64,000 nucleotides of DNA from Datura wrightii (Eukaryota > Streptophyta > Magnoliopsida > Solanales > Solanaceae): positions 148,502,501 to 148,566,500 of the forward strand of contig JASDFA010000016.1 in assembly GCA_035772735.1 (NCBI GenBank), in the 5' to 3' direction. Below the pieces are notes generated by a model. That model was not told where the DNA came from. It was given only the letters and a program-made list of their open reading frames with translations, and did no database searches. Both the position numbers and the translations under genes were made by a program. This document shows positions 1-8,879 of this stretch, piece by piece; the stretch's first letter is position 1, and each line of letters begins with the position of its first letter.

Positions 1-164
1 ATATTTGGCAGGGGAATCCAGAGTGGAATGCGGACTCTTCTAGAGGAGGAACAAGGAAAGCGGCAGGAGACTTGGAAGTGGATGGTTTTACAACTATCGC
101 TGCACACATAGCTGCGTTACAGAATCAACTCAACACCCACTTCAGCAATATGAGCATGAATTAG
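1..164 (+). pseudogene. Element A gag, C-terminal end
   Basis: The translation matches the last part of element D gag (minus strand, ending at 33362), including the segment that reads AAHIAALQNQLNTHFS in A. The frame ends at an amber codon (162-164) after Met-Asn. The same amber sits at the same point in D, and the frame continues past it into a zinc knuckle. A second in-frame amber follows at 192-194 in A only. Gag would form the particle that packages element RNA; this copy is a fragment because the window begins inside it. Confidence 0.75.
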
Positions 165-1763
165 TCTCAAGCCCCAGTGAATGTAGTGCAGTAGATTTGG
201 TGTGAAGTGTGCGGCAGTAATGAACACTCAGCTGATTGTTGTGGTGCGAATCCTGATTCAGTGAACTTTGTTGGTAATGTACAGAGAAATAATCACCAAC
301 AGTATGGCAACAACTACAACTCTAATTGGATGAGTCACCCGAATTTCTCTTGGGGTAGTAATAGTCATCAAGGGCAGAGTTCGAGTCAGGGGGCGCAGAG
401 AAATCAAGGAGGGCAGCAGAACTATCAGTCGCAATACAGAAGCAACAATGCACCTCCTCCACCACCATCACCTAGCATTGAGGAAATTTTCAAAACAATG
501 ATAGCTAACCAAGCTCAATTGCAGGCTGACTATGTGAAATTGGCCGCCGATGTAAAGAACAATCAGTTAGCTACAAAGGCATTTGAGTACCAGTTTGGGC
601 AACTAGCTGGAGCTCAGAACACCAAGCCGAGAGTAGGACTTCCGAGTGACACTGACCCCAACCCCAAGCAAGTGAATGCAGTGACCACAAGGAGTGGTTT
701 ACAACTCAAGGAGGTGGAACCAGAAAGACCACCGCAGCAGTCGGGAGCAGTGGAGAATGAGAGGGAACACAATGATGATAGGGGGAAGGAGAAGGAAGCT
801 GAACCAGAAAGATCACCACCCCCGTTCCCTCAAAGATTAAAGAAACACAAGGAGGAAGCATGTTTCAAAAAGTTCATGGAGGTGCTTAAACAGGTACACA
901 TTAATTTACCTCTTGTTGATGTTTTGCAGGGAGTGCCGAAGTACGCAAAATATATCAAGGGCATCGTGGCGAACAAAAGCAGGTTGACAGAGTAAGCTAT
1001 GGTGGCGCTTACGGAGGAGTGCACTTCCCGGATACAAAATAGGTTGCCCACAAAGCTCAAAGACCCTGGGAGCTTTACAATTCAACTTACAATCGGGCAG
1101 AGTATCCGAGCTCGTGGATTATGCGATTTGGGAGAGAGCATTAACTTGATGCCGATATCGGTATTTAAGAAATTGGGGCTACGCAGTCCTAGACCAACGA
1201 TAGTGATCTTGCAACTAGCGGATCGTTCTTTGGCCAGACCAGATGGCATTGTGGAGGACGTGCTGGTGCAAGTGGGCTCCCTTATCTTCTCGGTAGACTT
1301 CGTTGTGCTGGATTTTGAGCAGGATGCGGAAGTCCCATTTATTTTGGGACGTCCTTTCTTGGCGACCGGGAAAGCGCTGATTGATGTAGCTGCAGGGCAG
1401 CTAACCATGCGGGCACATGACAAGGTGGAGGTATTTGATGTGTACAAGGCCACGAAGCTTCCAGCTGTGTGTGAGGAACTCTCAATGATCAACGTGCTTG
1501 ATCGAGCGAATATTGCTCAAAGTGTTGATTCGCGAGAGACAGTGGCAAAACCACCGGTGAAGGACCCCCCAAAACTGGAATCGTGGCAAGAAGATCAAAA
1601 TGCTCCGGTCGCAGTTAATGGGCATCGGTGTAAGCAGGATAGGGGTGAGGACGGTAGTCGAGAAAAGATGTCCGTCACCCTAATGGATGCTAAGCTTCAA
1701 TGTCGTCGAGCCGCGATGGTAAACCAGGCGCTGCACGGGAGGCAACCCGTGAAATTATTGTAA
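165..1763 (+). pseudogene. Element A zinc-knuckle and retropepsin region
   Basis: In frame with the gag fragment beyond the amber at 162-164. A CX2CX4HX4C-type knuckle lies at about 201-245, followed by a Gln/Asn-rich stretch, a proline run (PPPPPSPS) and an aspartic-protease domain. A TAA at 993-995 interrupts the frame where D reads His, and a new ATG follows at 999. The protease active-site region reads DLGES in A where D reads DLGAS, so the usual D-T/L-G-A signature is altered. The flap and C-terminal motif FILGRPFLATG is present. The frame ends at 1763 after an LHGRQPV motif without running into reverse transcriptase. Broken copy of a gag-pro gene. Confidence 0.8.
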
Positions 1764-1774
1764 TACTTGAGTAG

Positions 1775-1850
1775 AATTAGTAGAAAAGAAAGAAAAAAAA
1801 AAGAAAAGAGAAAAATAGAAAAATAAAAATAAAAACAAAAATTGTGTTTT
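1775..1850 (+). other. Purine-rich tract downstream of A gag-pro
   Basis: About 75 bases that are almost all A and G. The matching region of D (about 31690-31835) is also pyrimidine-rich on the + strand, that is, purine-rich on the coding strand. It separates the gag-pro gene from the internal promoter block. Function unknown; it is not the 3' polypurine tract, which lies at 15841-15854. Confidence 0.5.
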
Positions 1851-1987
1851 ATGTTGAAACCTGTGAATTCTAACCATTTTCTTGTTGTGAGATGAATTTC
1901 AGGTTGAACAGAGGTTAAAAATGCAAAGGATCGCAAAGAAAAAATCGAGGTGAGAAAAATAATAAAAAGTGGCAAAACAGTGAGCCT

Positions 1988-2321
1988 GCGCGATGGCTCC
2001 GTGTCACGGAGGAGGGCCTCCGCGTTGCCCTCCGTGACACGTTGAGGTGTAATTCTGGAATTTTTAAAATTCCAGAACACCTCCGCGTTGGCTCCATGTC
2101 ATGGAGGGGGTGCTCCGCGTTACCCTCTGTGACACGTTGACTCACACCGGGTCACCGGGTGACCCACGTGAAAATCCTCCTTTTTAACCCCGATCTCCCT
2201 CATTTTTTTCCCATTTCTCATCCTCTCCGCGACAAACACCCAAAAATCCCCCCTTCCTCAATGTGACACGGACCTAGGCACGAGTTTTCTTCAACTTTTC
2301 TTCAATTTCATCAAATTAAAG
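1988..2321 (+). promoter_or_regulatory. Putative internal promoter and 5' leader of A second gene
   Basis: From 1988 to about 2140 the sequence repeats words such as GTGTCACGGAGG and the inverse CCTCCGTGACAC, interspersed with CGCGTTG or CGCGGAG, so it can form several GC-rich hairpins. The same array occurs just before the TATA box in the LTRs of A and D. Here it is followed by a CG-rich palindrome (GGGTCACCGGGTGACCC, about 2149-2165), a weak TATA-like TTTTTAA at about 2181-2187, and a leader ending in AAAG at a GT donor (2322). D has the same order. The promoter role is inferred from position and order. Confidence 0.5.
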
Positions 2322-2981
2322 GTATGTTCTTTAACTTCATCTCAATTCTTGACTAATTTTTTTCGATTTTGAGCATGTGAGGTGAGTAAACCTTGCCCTA
2401 ATTTTAAATTGAGCTTGAATTCATTTAAGTTATTGTTGATTGATGTTCGTAGTATCATTTTGATTGTATGAACTCGATAAATACATGCTTGAACGAATTT
2501 TGGTGAAATATGTAGCTAGGGTTAGAATTTGATTGCGAAGAACCTAAATGTGATTGAAAATGTGAAAATTATAGGTTGGGCATGTTGGGTGAGGTGAATT
2601 GTGTTGTGCTTGATGTGAATATGCTAAATAAATGATGGATTTTCGGGAGAATGAAATTGTTGAATTGCATAGAAATTGGTGAATTGCATAGGTTGTGTTG
2701 AGAGAAGTTTTTGCTAAGTGTTATGTGATGAAATGGTATCGATGGTGATATTTCGATTAGCTGTACGAAGTCTGAGTAGTACGTAGAATTTATTCCATCG
2801 AATTTTTTGAATGCACGAGGCATGTTGTTGTTTTTTTGGTAAATTGGAAAGTGAGAATTGTCTTGCCGTAATGTCGTAATTGTGGCTAAGGACTAAGTGT
2901 GGGTTGGCCTAGCTTAACCCAACCTTAGTCGAAGCTAATTTTGATTTGAATAACATTGGGACTATCTGTTTGATTCGACAG
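2322..2981 (+). other. Putative 5'-UTR intron of A second gene
   Basis: A 660-bp AT-rich stretch with no long plus-strand frame, beginning GTATGTTC and ending TTCGACAG, five bases before the ATG at 2987. Element D shows the same arrangement, with GTATGTTT after AAG at 31229 and an AG five bases before its ATG at 30514. Conservation of both borders in two diverged copies argues for a real intron. cDNA would settle it. Confidence 0.5.
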
Positions 2982-2986
2982 GAACA

Positions 2987-4205
2987 ATGGCGAGTAGGCA
3001 AGACAAAGGAAAGGGCCCATCTACATCGGGCGCCGGGAGGAAAAGAATTAGACTGGGAACAGCAGTCCCAGCAGCACCAGCGGTTCCGCGCAGCCAACGC
3101 CGTCAATACAGAACCCAATGGGTGATGGACGAAGGGAAGAAATGGTACGCAAAGCACAAGGAGAACAAATACTTCCCTGAGAAGCACATTGCAAGGGAGC
3201 CGTTGGCACAGGAATTCACCAGAATCGTACACCGGATTGACGCTGTCGGGCTGTACTTCATCTTTGAAGAGCCCAAGGAGTGCAATCTCCACCTGATTCG
3301 GGATTTCTACACCAACTGAAACCCAACACTCCGTAGTCACACCGTCAAGATAAGGGGGCAGGTAGTCACCTTTGATCCCCACACCTTAATGCCATTTTGG
3401 GGGCGCAGGACACAGACACCCATGTACTCCGGCAGCTGAACATCACTGCACCATATGTGGATATCAGACGCACCTTGTGTGGAGCCCGTTCTACAGCACG
3501 GTGGAACAGGCATAAGGAGAGGGGCTACCGTCAGACGCTGCCCTACTCTCAAATGAACAGGGAAGCTAGAATTTGGCTTAAGATCATGTGTTCCTGCCTG
3601 ATCCCGGGGGTGCACATGACAGATGTCACCCGGGATCGTGTGTGCTTGGTCTACGCCCTGATGAAAGGGCTGGAAATTAATGTTGGGGCGGTGATTATCT
3701 CCGCCATGAAGAGAGCCCGTTTGCATCAAAGGCACAGGTATGGGTTTGGTGGCTTGTTGACCACGTTCCTGAGGGACCTGGATATTGAGGAAGAGGCCCT
3801 GGACTACATCCCACAGATGGATAGGCGTGCCTCGGACGTCACCAAAACTAAGGCAGCCGACACCACTCACGGGCCAGTTCTCACACTAGCCGAGTGACAT
3901 GTTCGGGATGATCAGTATATGGCCCGCATGTTCGGGATGCAGATGCTACAGTTGAGAATAGGCGGGAGGCCAGCAACAGAAGATGATCTGTGGCAGCTCG
4001 AGCTAGATTACCCCTTCGGCAAAAATGCTAGGGCTCTATGCCGAGTGGGGCCAGTTTTGTGGAGCCCGTAGATGACGATGTCCCCACCGATGAGGAGACA
4101 CGCCGTGAGGACTCAGATATTGAGTCGAATGAGGACGGCGGGGGCGATTCAGATATGGGGGATGAGGCAATGACACCTGGCAAAGAAATTGAATATTTCG
4201 ATTGA
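2987..4205 (+). pseudogene. Element A second gene, plant-transposon-type protein (broken)
   Basis: Starts MASRQDKGKG, with a short basic, low-complexity N-terminus, then a domain of about 250 residues with WVMDEGKKWY and EEPKECNLHL, then an acidic C-terminal tail. From memory this resembles the domain annotated in plant genomes as 'putative plant transposon protein'; its biochemical role is unknown to me. Breaks: TGG to TGA at about 3317-3319, a frameshift between about 3370 and 3400, and CGA to TGA at 3895-3897. The reading ends at 4205 with the same YFD terminus as D. It is separate from gag-pro and downstream of its own promoter-like block. Confidence 0.7.
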
Positions 4206-4600
4206 TTAGGGAGTTTCACCACCAACTCTTGTGCTATGCTGAATTTTGTGAACACTAGGGACAGTGTTCGATTTAAGTGTGGGGTGGGAGTAGTTAGGTT
4301 CTGGTTGTTTTTTTGTTGTTTATGTTCATGTTTTGTTGTGGTGCCTGTGAAAAAATTGTGACCCTGTGATTTTGGTGTTTATGTTTTGTATTGTAATTCG
4401 GTGTTGTAATTAATGTGAAGTTGTTGTGTGCTTTACGGAGTTGTTGTTAGCTGGTTGTGTAAATATTTTTGTTTTATCGAAATTATTGATATTTTTAAAA
4501 TTTTTTGTTGAAATATTTTTATGATTGGGTTTCTCGGTGTTTGTTTTTGGTGCTTTTACCGAGAATAGTCCCATTGAACCGAAGTCGTAAATAGCGACCG
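4206..4600 (+). other. Element A non-coding segment with hairpin and second polypurine-like tract
   Basis: Non-coding DNA after the second gene. It contains a hairpin at 4250-4269 (arms GAACACT and AGTGTTC) directly followed by a polypurine-like tract AAGTGTGGGGTGGGA at 4275-4289, close in sequence to the real tract at 15841-15854. The rest is T- and G-rich with no open frame. Element D has the same unit at 29221-29260. The segment ends at the B target site GACCG (4596-4600). Confidence 0.65.
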
Positions 4601-7064
4601 TGTCACACCCCACCTTGGGAGGTATGACGACACTTGGTGCCTGCTAGACTCTGGACTGCTAACTGGTCCAGCCTGAGCACATCTGGTGCTTTGGCTGGCT
4701 TGGCTCTATTTCAGGAAACAAATCGGCTATATAACGGCTGTAACTACAGCCTCCGGCCAACTGGCCTGTAGCCATCTGTACCTGTAACAACAGCTAACCA
4801 GAAACAGACTTGTAACAAGGAACCTATGCGGGCCGACAAGGCCACCATGCTGTCTAGTTATCTGTAACTCAACACAAGACTACTGTAAAAGTACGTGACC
4901 GGCAAGGTCACCACTACTGTCAAACTAAGGCCCTACACGGCCAATATAAACTGGAATATAAAACAGCTACAGCAGACTGCACGGCCCCACACGACCGGCT
5001 CAAATAACCACAGGGAATATATACAGACTGCAAGCCTCTACGAATACTGTAAGAAACTAATAGAAATGATCGGGACAGGGCCCCGACCTACCCATACTGC
5101 ACAACAAAAGGAAAGGAGCTACACCTCTGGGAATCAGACTCCGGATGACAGGAGCTGATGACTCACTGGCTGGCTGGAATCACGAGGGATCGGCTCCTCG
5201 TCCGTGAGTACCTATAGGCAAGCAATACAGCGCCCCGCTGGGCGTCAGTACCACAGGTACTGAGCATGTAAAGCAAACTGAAATACGCAATAGAAATGAA
5301 TAGCACAATAACATGACATTTAAGCAAGAAGTAGCTGAGTCTATCTAGCTGAGGATAACTGGGGAGAGTTTATACATTCTGTAACTAACTGAGCGTACCT
5401 GAAGACGTGTCGTCCTTCTGTCTATCAGTATCTACTAGCACATATCAATATAGATAATAATACACACAATACCTGACCGACCCCCATAAGCCGGAAGGTG
5501 CCAACAAAGCAAGCAATCTATTTACCCTTACCCGGGTCTAAACCAACTAAAAACAAGTCACTCCACTCATCTGATAACTGTGAGCTCCTCCTACCGGCCC
5601 CCTTGGGTATGTAGCTCAGGCCTTGGCCTCTGACAATAAATTGTGTCTGAGTCCGAAGACTCCTGCCTCTAGGCACAGGTGTGCACACAGAGTGGTCTGC
5701 CTCTGTAAGCAGGGTGTACTAGCTCTGCGGAGAGTAAAATGAACTAACCCTGCAAGCAGGGTGGTCTGGACCGTATTATCATGGTGGTCGGCCATCATCG
5801 TCCTTTAGTCGAACGACATCGCCCAGCTGGTGGCGGTATCTGAATCTGGTATCGACACAGCTATAACCTAGGGGCGGTGGGGATGCTAAAGGGTGCCCAC
5901 ATGCCACAACAAGTCTCAACATACAAAACACATACACAGCAAGCATGCTCAATGCAAAATACTAACCATATTCTCTTCTTGTATCTCAAGGCCAGTTTGT
6001 ATTAAATAACTAAAACTATATTCTGTTTTACACTATTCCTGATTGCTGGACTAACTGCTACCTGGCCTTTATCTGTCTATCTGATTATATCTGGATATAG
6101 CTCAATAACATAAAATGTACCACCTACTACTGGATACAATCTCAACAGATGTAATCCGTATTGCCTGAATACCTACTATTCTGATTATCGCATGATACGT
6201 AATTAATATACTAGCATGCTTGCTGGAAATTGTACTAAAATCGTTCCTGTATGCTGGGTATTGGTTAATAGCCTTTATTCTATTTACTTTCTAAGCTGTA
6301 CTTCCTGGCTTGCAGAAAGAATAACTTTACATACCTGGTTTCTGAGTACCCGACTGATCGATGTGATTTCCGTCGGTACTTCTGCTGTTTCTCCCAACTA
6401 CATTCATATACACGTCAATTAGAACTAAATACATTAATATTCGGGAGAAATTGTCACTTAAGATATATATATTTATCCCAACTTTAACCTTTCGAAAAAC
6501 GGTCGAAAACTCGTTATTTTTCAGCGGTCCAGAAGGGAGAAATATTCACTTCTCAGCTAGGAACACATAGACATTAATTTAGAGCAATTCTACTTACCTT
6601 AGTTCGGCGGCTCGCCGATTCGTCGGCCGTATTTTACGAAACTAAATCCGTAGGAATGCTCTCTGCTGCTAAATACCTCAGTATCTGGGGTTAATTTGAA
6701 TTTGGGCAGCGTTTAGCAGCGTAATCGGACGAAAATTATTTAATTTCCTTCGTTCTTACTCCTCTCTGTCGTACCCTCTGTTTTCTGGAAATTTCCCTTT
6801 GATTAAAATGAATTTAAACCAAAGTGGGGCTTATATACTTGAGCCTGAACCTAGGCAACGTGTCATGGAGCCATCGCGGAGGCCTCACCTCCGTGACACG
6901 CTGCCATCGCGGAGGGGCTCTGCCTCAGCTCCTCCCGCGATGGTTCGACGGGTTTCTCATCCGATCTTTTTCCCGGCCTTTCTCTAGCACGTATGGCCTT
7001 CTAATATGCTTAACCAACGTGCGAATAGGTCGTATAGGTGCTGGGAATTCTACGGGGTATAACA
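4601..7064 (-). repeat. Element B 3' LTR
   Basis: 2464 bp, matching 11981-14444 base for base in length. On the minus strand it carries a cluster of GC-rich palindromic words (+ coordinates about 6856-6954) followed by a TATA box (TATATAAGCCCC, around 6826-6838). The central part (roughly 4950-6300) is absent from the related element C. The frame at 4895-5158 recurs in both LTRs and has no coding support. Confidence 0.95.
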
Positions 7065-7099
7065 TTCTCCCCCCCTTAAGAACATTCGTCCTCGAATGT
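7065..7099 (-). promoter_or_regulatory. Element B polypurine tract with upstream AGGA hairpin
   Basis: On the minus strand a perfect 7-bp stem with tetraloop, ACATTCG-AGGA-CGAATGT (7099-7082), is followed by the purine run CTTAAGGGGGGGAGAA (7080-7065) directly against the LTR. The tract primes plus-strand DNA synthesis in this class of element; the hairpin's role is unknown. Confidence 0.85.
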
Positions 7100-7313
7100 A
7101 CACTGTTATCTATAGGACTACTTAAAAATTTCGGCAGAGTTTCCCATGTAATATGGACTATAACAAAAACCTGAAATGCAGAAAAGTCCAACACAGGCAC
7201 TGCACATAATATCCTAGGATCCACTGGATAACGAAATATCACTCTTTATCATTCACAGACATACAACCATAAGGTACTGCATAAGTAATAATACGGACAT
7301 ACCTGTCGCCTGA

Positions 7314-8435
7314 CTAGGCCTGAAATAGGTGAGGGTATCTGACTTTCATATCTTCTTCTGCTTCCCAAGTCATTTCCTCACGATTCCTGTTACACCACAA
7401 TACTTTGACAGATGCAACATCTTTAGTTCTCAACCTGCGAATCTGTCTGTCTAATATAGCTACGGGAACTTCTTCATATGCTAACTCTTCTGTGACCTGG
7501 ACATCTTGAACCGGAACTACTGTAGAAGGGTCCCCTACGAACTTCCTTAACATAGAAACATGGAACACTAGGTGAACAGATGCTAACTCTGGAGGCAAGT
7601 TCAACTCGTATGCAACTCGGCCTATTCTTCGCCGAATCTGATATGGCCCAATGAATCTTGGGCTAAGCTTGCCTTTCTTGCCAAATCTCATCACCTCTTT
7701 CATCGGAGACACCTTCTGGTATACCCAGTCACTTACCGCAAATTCTAGATTTCTACGCCGCATATCTGCATACGACTTCTGGCGGCTCTGAGCAGTCAGT
7801 AAATGTTCTCGGATAAGCTTTATCTTTTCCTCGGACTGTCGAACAATGTCTGGGCCAACTAATGCTGATTCTCCTACTTCAAACCAGCCCACCGGCGATC
7901 TACATTTTTTCCCGTATAATGCCTCGAAAGGCGCCATCTGAATAGTTGAATGGTAGTTGTTATTATAAGTAAATTCAATCAGCGACAGATGTTCATCCCA
8001 GCTACCCCCAAAATCTAGTACGCACGCCCGTAGCATATCTTCGAGCGTTTGGATAGTTCGCTCAGCCTGTCCATCTGTTTGCTGGTGGAATGCTGTGCTC
8101 AAATTGATCTGCGTTCCCAGACCCCTCTGGAACGACTGCCAAAATCTAGCTGTGAATTGTGCTCCCCTGTCTGAAATAATAGATACCGGCACTCCATGTA
8201 GTCTAACTATTTCTCTGATATATAATTTGGCATAATCCTCAGCTGAGAAGGTAGCCTTCACTGGTAGGAAATGAGCTGATTTTGTTAGCCTGTCTACTAT
8301 TACCCAAATGGAATCATTTTTGCGTCTGGTACGGGGTAATCCTGTTACAAAATCCATATTTATCGCTTCCCATTTCCACATAGGCACAGCTATATCCTGC
8401 GTCAGACCGCCCGGTTTCTGGTGCTCCGCTTTCAC
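7314..8435 (-). pseudogene. Element B integrase core and chromodomain
   Basis: An open frame of 373 residues. The catalytic triad is visible: D28 in NMDFVTG, D89 in SDRGAQFT and E125 in GQAERT, a DD35E spacing. The C-terminal part carries the GKLSPRFIGPYQI motif and ends in a Tekay-type chromodomain (VAILDRQIRRLRTKDV to EEDMKVRYPHLF). Chromodomains of this group bind histone marks and steer integration to heterochromatin. The frame is separated from the integrase zinc-binding part by a single amber at 8436-8438, where C reads Gln (CAG), so the gene is broken by one point change here. Confidence 0.9.
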
Positions 8436-8879
8436 CTACTGGCAGTTAGGACATCTAGATACAAATTCAGCTATTTTAGATTTCATACCTGGCCACCAGT
8501 AGATGTCTCTGATATCGTGGTACATTTTCGTTGCTCCTGGATGGAGGGAATAACGAGCGTAATGTACCTCATGCATGATCTGCTGGCGAAGCCCTGAAAC
8601 ATTCGGGACACATAGACGGCCCTCACAACGTAGTACTTCATTTTCAGTCACATGGAAATCTGACTCTTTACCTTTCTGAATTCTATCTCTGAGCTGGACT
8701 AAGTCAGGGTCCTCGTACTGCCGTTCTTTTACCTCTGTAACTAGTGATGACTCGGCAGAATTCTGAATTACCGCTCTGTTATTTTCTGTCTCCACTACTC
8801 GAACGGCTAAACCAGCTAGTTGATGAATTTCCTTGGCTAATTCCCGCTTCTCGGGCCGCAAATACGCCAAACTCCCCAT
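8436..8879 (-). pseudogene. Element B pol: RNase H/integrase linker and integrase zinc-binding domain
   Basis: Begins MGSLAYLRPEKRE, the end of the RNase H region, and runs to CPNCQ. The integrase HHCC zinc-binding module is seen as HEVHYARYSLHPG followed by C-x2-C (CPNC). Upstream, the frame of the gag-to-RT part shifts just before this segment (around 8885), and downstream it stops at the amber 8436-8438. Confidence 0.85.

Noticed and set aside
1988..2165. CRISPR-like or tRNA-like array
   Set aside because: Words are palindromic but spacers are irregular and short, and no cloverleaf can be drawn. The position before TATA boxes explains them better as LTR regulatory sequence.
4895..5158. 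87-codon frame in the B LTR, repeated at 12275-12538
   Set aside because: It recurs only because both LTRs are copies of one sequence. No recognisable motif, and it lies antisense to the element's transcription.
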